From Candidatus Hydrothermota bacterium (GTDB lineage Bacteria; Hydrothermota; Hydrothermia; B15-G9): a stretch of DNA of 5,048 bases. The position numbers were made by a program, and so were the translations under genes. Shown here piece by piece: positions 1-5,048 of the stretch (position 1 is the stretch's first letter; every line of letters starts with the position of its first letter). The notes beneath the pieces are model-generated. The model saw only the letters and a list, made by a program, of their open reading frames with translations, was not told the DNA's origin and did not search any database. The stretch spans positions 1 to 5,048 of the forward strand of contig QNDP01000130.1 in the NCBI GenBank assembly GCA_003645975.1, written 5' to 3'.

Positions 1-1121
1 ACGGCACTTGGTCGCCTTGTGCTCCCAACTATTTCCTGAACAGTTATTCGACAGGTTTTCGACACACATTTCAACAGGTCATCGACATGGATTTCGCCAA
101 GCTCAAGGAGGTCTTTCAACACATAATTGACATTTTCGGGCGTCAGTGGATCGTCATAGACTGAAGCGAATGCTGCGAGGCGTGCGATGGCGCCGCGCAG
201 CTCTCGGTTGTTGACCTTGAGTCCCCTTGCCAAGAGTTCGAGGATCTCCGGCGACAGCTCCAGATCGAACTCTTCCGAGATGATTTTGATGAGTTTGACC
301 TTAGTTTCGAGGTCAGGGGTTGAAATTTTTGCCACGAGACCGCCCTGAAGTCGTGAGCGCAGCCTTTCGTCGAGCCATTTCATAGCCTGCGGAGGCCTGT
401 CTGCGGCGATGATGATCTGCCGCTTTGAGAACACAAGCGTGTCTATCGTGTAAAGCATCTCAAGCTGTATCAAACTTTTGCCTCTGAGAAACTGGAAGTC
501 GTCGATGATCAAGATGTCGAGGTTTCTGAATTTCGATTTGAAACCTTGCATCTCATTTCGTTTCAATGCTCTAATCATTTCGTTCGTAAATCCCTCGGCT
601 GTAACATATAACACCTTGCAATTTTTAAACTTAGAGATGGCAAAGTTGCCGATGGCGTGCAGCAGGTGTGTCTTTCCCGTGCCTGTTTTCCCCCAAATAA
701 AGAGTGGGTTGAACCTTTTGCCCGGCTTGTTGGCCACAAACATGGCCATCCTGTAGGCGAAGTCGTTGGAGCGCCCCACTGCGAAATTGTTGAATGTGAG
801 GGATGGTGAGAGGTTGGCCTTGCGCGCCGTGTGTTCTGGGTCGAGCGGAGGCTCGGCGCCTTCGGCTGTGAACTCAACTTTGATCTCCAAATTCAACTTT
901 TTGAGTGCGGCCTCAATTTTGTCTGCAAATCTATGTTTTATCTGCTCGATGTAAAACTCATCAGGTGCTTCTACGGTCAGGATGTTGTTCTCGAAACTTT
1001 TTGCTTTCGTATGTGAAAACCATGCCTCAAAACTCTGAGCCGTCAGCATGGTCTTCAGCACTTCGAGGATTTCAGCCCACAATTTTGAAGAATCGCTTTT
1101 CCGAGCAAGTTGAACATGCAT
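1..1121 (-). CDS. dnaA: Chromosomal replication initiator protein DnaA, partial (C-terminus beyond left edge)
   Basis: DnaA is the AAA+ ATPase that binds and opens the replication origin. I translated 373 codons with no stop. Residues about 1-85 resemble domain I (helicase-loading and self-association). Domain II is very short, about 86-105. Domain III opens with LTFNNFAVGRSN near residue 108. Walker A is GKTGTGKT (144-151) and Walker B is LIIDD (D207, D208). The box VII motif RLRSRLQGGL carries R257, which aligns with the E. coli arginine finger R285. The sensor II arginine is R306 in NNRELRGAI. Domain IV begins at about residue 335 and the window ends after GSTRRPSAV, before the expected DnaA signature helix. 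The ATG at 1119-1121 is chosen because GGAGG lies 6 bases upstream and domain I starts directly after it. All AAA+ motifs are intact, so the identification is secure. Only the C-terminal 70-100 residues are unseen. Confidence 0.97.
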   Translation of the reverse strand, partial: MHVQLARKSDSSKLWAEILEVLKTMLTAQSFEAWFSHTKAKSFENNILTVEAPDEFYIEQIKHRFADKIEAALKKLNLEIKVEFTAEGAEPPLDPEHTARKANLSPSLTFNNFAVGRSNDFAYRMAMFVANKPGKRFNPLFIWGKTGTGKTHLLHAIGNFAISKFKNCKVLYVTAEGFTNEMIRALKRNEMQGFKSKFRNLDILIIDDFQFLRGKSLIQLEMLYTIDTLVFSKRQIIIAADRPPQAMKWLDERLRSRLQGGLVAKISTPDLETKVKLIKIISEEFDLELSPEILELLARGLKVNNRELRGAIARLAAFASVYDDPLTPENVNYVLKDLLELGEIHVDDLLKCVSKTCRITVQEIVGSTRRPSA

Positions 1122-1127
1122 TGCAAA

Positions 1128-1132
1128 CCTCC
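1128..1132 (-). promoter_or_regulatory. Shine-Dalgarno site of dnaA
   Basis: The minus strand reads GGAGG with a 6-base spacer (TTTGCA) before the ATG at 1121. It decides the start, because a second ATG four bases further downstream is out of frame. Confidence 0.75.
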
Positions 1133-1188
1133 GCTCAACTGACCTCCGAGGGGGGAACCACAAAAGATGGATAGATAGTTGGCGAGGG

Positions 1189-1230
1189 CAAATCTTAGTT
1201 GCAGCCGATTCCGAGAGTCAAATCTCAGTT
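1189..1230. repeat. Pair of 12-base direct repeats across the candidate dnaA promoter
   Basis: CAAATCTTAGTT (1189-1200) and CAAATCTCAGTT (1219-1230) match at 11 of 12 positions and start exactly 30 bases apart, close to three helical turns. One copy contains the proposed -10 and the other overlaps the first bases of the proposed -35. The match and spacing are seen directly. A role as a paired operator is inference. Confidence 0.5.
1192..1221 (-). promoter_or_regulatory. Candidate sigma-70-type promoter for dnaA
   Basis: On the minus strand TTGACT (1216-1221, 5 of 6 to TTGACA) is followed after 18 bases by TAAGAT (1192-1197, 4 of 6 to TATAAT, with the key TA and final T present). This would start transcription near 1185 and give a leader of roughly 65 bases before the dnaA ATG. 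Both elements fall in copies of a direct repeat (listed separately). The call is pattern-based, and promoter consensus in this lineage is unknown. Confidence 0.4.
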
Positions 1231-1420
1231 TATGCCTATGTGCATCCCTGTGTTATCGGAGACTTCGAGATGGATTTCAAATTGGACTGCACACCTTTGA
1301 AAAACATGAACTTTTTGAATGATGCATTGCTGTTTTTTTGTGAAACTTCGTTTCCTATGCACTCATAAAATCGTGGTGCCAAACGGAAAGGCCACAAGAC
1401 AAAAAATCGTTTGATTGAAT

Positions 1421-1457
1421 GGCTTAATTTCAAAATAGACATTTAGTCAAATAAGCC
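1421..1457. repeat. Short inverted repeat GGCTTA / TAAGCC
   Basis: GGCTTA (1421-1426) and TAAGCC (1452-1457) are perfect inverted arms separated by 25 AT-rich bases. Inside lies a smaller GAC-ATTTA-GTC inverted element (1438-1448). It could be a protein-binding site or a weak hairpin. With 6-base arms chance is a fair explanation. Confidence 0.25.
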
Positions 1458-1513
1458 AATCCACTGGGGCACAGGCAAATAATTGGGCGGAAACGCAAAG
1501 TTCGGGAATTTAA

Positions 1514-1546
1514 CGGAATTCACAGCAAGCCGCTCGGATTCACAGC
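1514..1546. repeat. Direct repeat CGGA(A)TTCACAGC
   Basis: CGGAATTCACAGC (1514-1526) and CGGATTCACAGC (1535-1546) differ only by one extra A and start 21 bases apart, about two helical turns. The second copy overlaps the stop codon of the lipoprotein gene. Each contains ATTCACA, which fits seven of nine positions of a DnaA box (TTATNCACA). This may be a weak DnaA-binding cluster or simply a small local duplication. Confidence 0.35.
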
Positions 1547-2679
1547 CTAAGCCACATCGTATAGATTAGATATTCGAGTGAACGGCCTATCCTGGAGAAA
1601 AGGCGTGTCCTAACCGTCGATGGGACAATGGAATCGGGATATGCAGGGTCGCCTGAGTAAATCTCGAAAACCGGCTTAACACCATGTGCTTCAAGTGAAT
1701 CCACGAAGGTTTCGATTTTGGGTTGGAGTTGAGGTTCGTCGCATCCGACATCGAGCCACACAGCGGCCGTGTCCCAAATGGAGTCCATAGATTCACTTGC
1801 AACGGCTAAAATCGAATTTTGGCTCCAAGTCTCGGCTATTTCGCCGCCGATCGGGTTGCCAAGCGTGTCAAACGGCAATCTTACGCCAAACCAAACACTT
1901 GAATCGCTGTCAGCCGGTTGAATCGGAAATTCGTATGCCAGGTCAAATGAATCCAAAGGTGCGCTCTTCGGTGTGAATGCGGCCGCAAGCGCAAAGAGCA
2001 TTCTGGTCGCAGGCTTCCCTTCGCTGAGATCCGGCGGGTTCGGCAATCGACCGCCGTTTTCGCCGAGAGCGCGATTCAGCAAATTCTCGGTTGCATAATC
2101 GAGTGGATCGATAATCGGCGAATGCGCTGCAACTGTGCCGTAGTCATGTGGATGTCGCAGGAAGTGGCGGAGTGCGCCATATCCGCCCATCTCCCCCACG
2201 CCGAGCAGGCATCGGAATGCACTATCGGCCATAACCTTATAGTTTGATTCGACGAAATTGCGGACATCCTCAAGGTAGGTCTCGAAATGTCCATAGATGT
2301 CCGAATCCGTGTAAAAGCTGCCGCCAAACTCGTTTGACCCATCGACGAACACCAAGATGACACCCGGCACGCGCCCTCTGGAGACCATCCTATCCAGAAT
2401 TTCGCAAACCGAATAGACATCCTCGAGATATGCAAAGTCTTGGTCAAAATCGTGCAGGATGTAGATCACCGGAAAGGAGTCATAGACGCTTCGATCATAT
2501 CCGATTGGCAGGTAGATCAGGGCGTTGTGGATTATTGTGGAGTCCGACGATGGAATTTCGACGATTTCTATCCGTCCTTGAAGCAGGGGCTCCTCCTCCA
2601 CTGGTGGGAAGTGCTTGCAGCTCACGACAATGACAGCGACACCCAAAATCGCTGCCAAAGCGAACTTATGAAGTTTCAT
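1540..2679 (-). CDS. Esterase-D-like alpha/beta-hydrolase lipoprotein, probably catalytically dead
   Basis: This 379-residue protein starts with a lipoprotein signal: basic MKLHK, a hydrophobic stretch, then lipobox VVSC with Cys21 as the predicted lipidated residue. The mature part follows the putative-esterase (esterase D / Antigen 85-like) pattern: PVIYILHDFD (70-79) for the strand and oxyanion region, VILVFVDGS (107-115), SFYTDSDIYGHFETYLEDV (121-139), and MGGYGALRHFLRHP (164-177) for the nucleophile elbow. That elbow normally reads GxSMGG, but here it is VGEMGG with Glu163 at the Ser position. An acidic candidate survives in VGCDEPQL (Asp314), but the usual C-terminal GGH motif is replaced by SGDPAYPD (342-349). 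A binding or scaffolding role on the periplasmic or outer surface is therefore likelier than hydrolysis. The gene starts 11 bases after the barrel gene, with a GAGGG Shine-Dalgarno site overlapping the upstream stop. Fold assignment is fairly sure, function unknown. Confidence 0.88.
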   Translation of the reverse strand: MKLHKFALAAILGVAVIVVSCKHFPPVEEEPLLQGRIEIVEIPSSDSTIIHNALIYLPIGYDRSVYDSFPVIYILHDFDQDFAYLEDVYSVCEILDRMVSRGRVPGVILVFVDGSNEFGGSFYTDSDIYGHFETYLEDVRNFVESNYKVMADSAFRCLLGVGEMGGYGALRHFLRHPHDYGTVAAHSPIIDPLDYATENLLNRALGENGGRLPNPPDLSEGKPATRMLFALAAAFTPKSAPLDSFDLAYEFPIQPADSDSSVWFGVRLPFDTLGNPIGGEIAETWSQNSILAVASESMDSIWDTAAVWLDVGCDEPQLQPKIETFVDSLEAHGVKPVFEIYSGDPAYPDSIVPSTVRTRLFSRIGRSLEYLIYTMWLRL

Positions 2680-2686
2680 GTTTTAG

Positions 2687-2692
2687 TCCCTC
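2687..2692 (-). promoter_or_regulatory. Shine-Dalgarno site of the lipoprotein gene, overlapping the upstream stop
   Basis: The minus strand reads GAGGGA eight bases before the ATG at 2679. Its first two bases are the last two of the barrel gene's TGA stop (2693-2691), which fits translational coupling or reinitiation within a two-gene transcript. Confidence 0.6.
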
Positions 2693-3776
2693 AGAATTCG
2701 TAATTTACCGATAGTTTGTAAGCAAAAGCCGACGGGTTTCCAGTTAGGAAATAGAGGCCGTTATACAGGAATTCGGTCGATATGGCGGAGTCGAAGCGGA
2801 CCTTTCTGAGCTTAACGCCTGCTCCGAACACGAATTCCGCTGGCTCTCCGATGAAGCACGTTTTTTGAACGGTTGTGCCGGATTTTTCCTCCTCGTATGA
2901 CCATATCGGCTTCCTCATCGACGCCCTCAGAGTGAAGAAATCCAGCATCGTCTTTTCTACACCGAACGAAAAAATTAAGTGAAAGGCTTTGTTGTAAGTC
3001 GTATCGCTTGTGATTGCTTTGGTTCTATCAAATCCGAGAAGTCCCACCAAAGTTAACCCGCAATTTGGACGGGCAAGTATCCCGAAATTTGTGTTAAGCT
3101 CGCGATTTTCCAGAGTGTTATCGGTTGTGTCCCCGGCAGGCTGTATCCTTTTGAACGAATGGTCTTCATAGAAGTAGCTAACTGTCAAAACTTTACCGAA
3201 GTATTCGTCGCCCAGAATCAATCTTCCCTTCAACATGAATCTCGGTGGGCCGATGTATTCATATTCCAAGACGTCGGCTGCATGCCTTTTCTTAAAGCCG
3301 ACTTTGCCGGTTATGTCTAACCGTCCTTCGGGAGCGTAAATCGTTACACTCGGCAGTATCTCGATAAGTTGGGCGAAATCCTTCTCGACCACAGAGTCGT
3401 TTTCCGATACTTTGCGGCTCACGGACGCCAGATTTAAGCCGAGTCCAAAGGAGAGACCTCTTTTGTGGTAGGACACGATGACCCCATTGCCGAAGGATTG
3501 CATCCCTCTGAACGATACAAACATAGGCATTCCTATGTAACCTCCGACACTCCAATTGCCCAACTTTGCGAACCCGTAGCCCCATTTGACATCGTTGCGG
3601 CCGCCGAGTTCCACATTGGCGAAGGAGTTGAAAAGATAGGCGTTGGACGGATATTCGACTGCGTTGATCTCGTCGTCAAACAGGATGTCCATGTTGTTTC
3701 CAAGCGTGTAAACCCTTGTTTCTGTAGCTATAAGCGGCATAGCCCATAAGGCAATAGAGATCAGGAGTTTTCTCAT
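2691..3776 (-). CDS. Predicted outer-membrane beta-barrel protein of unknown function
   Basis: The 361-residue product begins with a signal peptide (MRKLLISIALWAMPLIA, cleavage probably near residue 17). The remainder is rich in alternating hydrophobic/polar strands with Tyr, Phe and Gly, typical of outer-membrane barrels, for example SFGLGLNLASV and FVFGAGVKLRKV. The last nine residues, YKLSVNYEF, put hydrophobic or aromatic residues at every second position and end in Phe, the classical BAM recognition signal. The mature N-terminus (TRVYTLGNNMDILFDDEINAVEYPSNAYLF) recalls the 'LG, DD, NA, NPA/YPS' opening seen in many FadL/PorV-like barrel proteins, but I cannot assign a family from this. 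The start is fixed by AAGGAGG seven bases upstream. It is the first gene of a probable two-gene operon with the lipoprotein, suggesting a joint role at the outer membrane. Substrate and function are not recognised. Confidence 0.88.
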   Translation of the reverse strand: MRKLLISIALWAMPLIATETRVYTLGNNMDILFDDEINAVEYPSNAYLFNSFANVELGGRNDVKWGYGFAKLGNWSVGGYIGMPMFVSFRGMQSFGNGVIVSYHKRGLSFGLGLNLASVSRKVSENDSVVEKDFAQLIEILPSVTIYAPEGRLDITGKVGFKKRHAADVLEYEYIGPPRFMLKGRLILGDEYFGKVLTVSYFYEDHSFKRIQPAGDTTDNTLENRELNTNFGILARPNCGLTLVGLLGFDRTKAITSDTTYNKAFHLIFSFGVEKTMLDFFTLRASMRKPIWSYEEEKSGTTVQKTCFIGEPAEFVFGAGVKLRKVRFDSAISTEFLYNGLYFLTGNPSAFAYKLSVNYEF

Positions 3777-3783
3777 AACACCG

Positions 3784-3790
3784 CCTCCTT
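3784..3790 (-). promoter_or_regulatory. Strong Shine-Dalgarno site of the barrel gene
   Basis: AAGGAGG on the minus strand with a 7-base spacer before the ATG at 3776. This near-complete anti-16S match suggests efficient translation, as expected for an abundant envelope protein. Confidence 0.75.
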
Positions 3791-3812
3791 TTTGAAAGGA
3801 AAAAGATTCCTT

Positions 3813-3840
3813 AGCTTACCAAATCATTTTCCAATGTCAA
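3813..3840 (-). promoter_or_regulatory. Candidate promoter of the barrel-lipoprotein operon
   Basis: On the minus strand a perfect TTGACA (3835-3840) is followed after 16 bases by TAAGCT (3813-3818), which keeps the TAnnnT core of a -10 box and is preceded by TGG, an extended -10 arrangement. Transcription would start near 3806, giving a leader of about 30 bases. This would let the operon be expressed apart from pckA. It is pattern-based only. Confidence 0.45.
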
Positions 3841-3843
3841 ATA

Positions 3844-3861
3844 GAAAAATCGGGGTTTTTC
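3844..3861 (-). terminator. Possible weak terminator hairpin at the end of pckA
   Basis: The minus strand reads GAAAAA-CCCCGA-TTTTTC, a perfect 6-base inverted repeat around a 6-base loop, and it overlaps the pckA stop codon. The stem is almost all A/T and there is no separate T-run beyond the stem, so it would be weak at best. Its position between pckA and the next promoter is the main reason to list it. Confidence 0.25.
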
Positions 3862-5048
3862 AGTCAGGTTCGACTACTGCTTTGATGATCTCAGGCGAAG
3901 CGCCAAGAGACTCGAGAAATTCCTTCCTTTCCTTTTTCATCCGCTGAACCCATTCGCGATATTCGTTCAGCCTGCCCTGCTTTTCGTAAAGGAGTTTGGG
4001 GCAGAGTATTTCGGGCGGCACTTTTTCCATGAGCTTGGCGTTTTCGGGTGCGTTGATGTCAACGATGTAATAGCCGAAGTCCGGGTCTTTGGTCCATTTG
4101 ATGGCGTCTCGAAGCATGAATTCGAGCATTGTGGACGGATGGCGGATCTTGACTTTGAGCGCGCGCCCTTCCTTCTCGTCGAGCGCATCGCCGCCCACAT
4201 AACCTGTGTTCATCATCCAGGGCACGAGGTCGTGCATGTTCCTTGTGAGTTCAAGATAGCGGTCAGCCTGAAGGCTGAACCGTCTTGGGAAGAACGGATT
4301 GGTGAAAGGCGAGCGGGTCTTGCCGCGCTCCTTGCCTGCCGCAGAGGTCTTCGATGTTTCGCCAAGCAGGAAATAGCCTGCTGCCTGCGCAGGCGAGGCG
4401 AATTTGATGATGCCCGGTGTGGCTGCATCGCTGCCCTCGTCGCGGTTCAATATCCCGATAAACTTGAGCGGTGGGATGTTGAACAGGTCGGCGGCGTCCT
4501 TGATGATCGCCAACGGGATTATCGAGCGCCCGTTTTGTGTCCAGACCACGAAATCCCAGCCGTCCTTCGGCACCAAATAGCGCGGATCGACGACATCCTC
4601 AGCTTTGACCTCACCGCGAATGTAGGCCTCGACATTCTCAGGGGGCGCACCTGTGGCTATCAGGATGTCCTTCAACCGTTCAACCTCCTCCGGCGACAGG
4701 ATCGTCTTGGAGAAATCGAAAGTTCCATCCGGATTGACATAGACATTTTCGACCCAAGCGTTTGGGTGGATCGTGCCGTTGTAAAGTGTGGGCTCACTCT
4801 CTTCGGTGAGGCCGAAAGTTTTTGCAAAACAGCCGTTTTCCGTGATCGAGATCGAGCCGTCAGGCCAAAGGGCGATCATGTCGTCCTGAATGGGTTGGGT
4901 GAGTTCGCCCTGCTTGGAGAATGTGGTCGTCGTCTTGCCTGTGCCGGAAAGTCCCATAATCGCCATAGTTACGCGTTTTCCACCGATCTGGACGGCTTTG
5001 GCACCTGCATGGAACACAAGTCCACCGCGCTGATACACATAGTCGTTG
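3860..5048 (-). CDS. pckA: Phosphoenolpyruvate carboxykinase (ATP), partial (N-terminus beyond right edge)
   Basis: This enzyme converts oxaloacetate and ATP to phosphoenolpyruvate, CO2 and ADP in the cytoplasm, linking the TCA cycle to gluconeogenesis (EC 4.1.1.49). The frame is open to the window edge. The GTG at 5038 is an internal Val codon, since NDY precedes it in frame and roughly 220 N-terminal residues are missing against E. coli PckA. Counting that Val as 1: His10 in GLVFHAGAK matches the metal-binding His232 of E. coli, the P-loop is GLSGTGKT (29-36), the kinase-2 acidic pair is D52-D53 in PIQDDM, NGCFAKT (68-74) follows, R171 in NGRSIIPL matches Arg333, and GETSKTSAAGKERG (226-239) matches the nucleotide-binding region. 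All these residues are present, so it should be active. Compared with E. coli there is an insertion of about 50 residues around 111-160. It ends at a TGA, 83 bases before the barrel gene. Confidence 0.95.
   Translation of the reverse strand, partial: NDYVYQRGGLVFHAGAKAVQIGGKRVTMAIMGLSGTGKTTTTFSKQGELTQPIQDDMIALWPDGSISITENGCFAKTFGLTEESEPTLYNGTIHPNAWVENVYVNPDGTFDFSKTILSPEEVERLKDILIATGAPPENVEAYIRGEVKAEDVVDPRYLVPKDGWDFVVWTQNGRSIIPLAIIKDAADLFNIPPLKFIGILNRDEGSDAATPGIIKFASPAQAAGYFLLGETSKTSAAGKERGKTRSPFTNPFFPRRFSLQADRYLELTRNMHDLVPWMMNTGYVGGDALDEKEGRALKVKIRHPSTMLEFMLRDAIKWTKDPDFGYYIVDINAPENAKLMEKVPPEILCPKLLYEKQGRLNEYREWVQRMKKERKEFLESLGASPEIIKAVVEPD

Larger units (their letters stand above)
1122..1539. 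other. 418-base intergenic spacer upstream of dnaA, AT-rich core
   Basis: No convincing gene is present between dnaA and the lipoprotein gene. From 1301 to 1460 I count 53 G/C in 160 bases (33%), clearly lower than the flanking genes. The spacer holds the candidate dnaA promoter and 12-base repeats at its dnaA end, an inverted repeat GGCTTA (1421-1426) / TAAGCC (1452-1457), and short direct repeats near 1505-1546. No clear GC-rich hairpin with a T-run terminates the lipoprotein operon. I found no perfect DnaA box (TTATNCACA) on either strand. The spacer beside dnaA is a common place for oriC, but the sequence here does not prove one. Confidence 0.6.

Noticed and set aside
478..1174. Several plus-strand open frames of 60-92 codons opposite dnaA
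   Set aside because: They are antisense to a continuous frame with full DnaA motifs and show no domain or ribosome binding site of their own.
1201..1260. TGTGCATCC and TGTGTTATC near the dnaA promoter as DnaA boxes
   Set aside because: They match TGTGNATAA poorly at the conserved AT end, so neither is convincing as an autoregulatory DnaA site.
1236..1442. A 68-codon open frame on the minus strand in the dnaA upstream spacer
   Set aside because: It has no Shine-Dalgarno site before its ATG, no recognisable domain, and lies in AT-rich sequence that overlaps the inverted repeat and stops close to the dnaA promoter region. It looks like chance.
2430..2703. Plus-strand open frames opposite the start of the lipoprotein gene
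   Set aside because: They overlap the lipoprotein signal peptide and esterase-like N-terminus on the other strand, and have low-complexity, family-less translations.
5038..5038. GTG at 5038 as a true start of pckA
   Set aside because: The frame stays open upstream (NDY before the Val), and the P-loop would lie only 28 residues from the N-terminus, whereas ATP-PckA carries over 200 residues before it. The gene simply runs off the window.

Overview
The window carries four protein genes, all on the minus strand. Read in the direction of transcription (right to left) they are a 5'-truncated ATP-type phosphoenolpyruvate carboxykinase (pckA), a predicted outer-membrane beta-barrel protein, a lipoprotein with an esterase-D-like alpha/beta-hydrolase fold, and a 3'-truncated dnaA. 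An outer-membrane-type C-terminal signature and a lipobox indicate a diderm (Gram-negative) bacterium. Composition is moderate in G+C. The barrel and lipoprotein do not belong to families I can name, so an uncultured or poorly sampled FCB-type lineage is a guess rather than a demonstrated placement.

Layout: 3860-5048 is pckA, whose N-terminal third lies beyond the right edge. 3777-3859 is a short spacer with a plausible promoter and a strong Shine-Dalgarno site for the barrel gene (2691-3776). The lipoprotein gene (1540-2679) follows after 11 bases, with its Shine-Dalgarno site overlapping the barrel stop codon, so the two very probably form one operon. 1122-1539 is a 418-base spacer with an AT-rich core, short repeats and a candidate dnaA promoter whose -35 and -10 elements each sit in one copy of a 12-base near-perfect direct repeat. 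1-1121 is dnaA, complete through the AAA+ domain but cut before the DNA-binding signature of domain IV.

How they relate: dnaA (replication initiation) and pckA (gluconeogenesis/anaplerosis) are housekeeping genes with no evident functional link. The barrel-lipoprotein pair is the lineage-specific part and may act together at the outer membrane. The most notable point is that the lipoprotein keeps the esterase-D sequence framework but has Glu where the nucleophilic Ser should be and lacks the usual C-terminal catalytic His motif, so it looks like a pseudo-enzyme. I see no CRISPR, transposon, tRNA, rRNA or defence system. The window is mostly ordinary chromosomal sequence.
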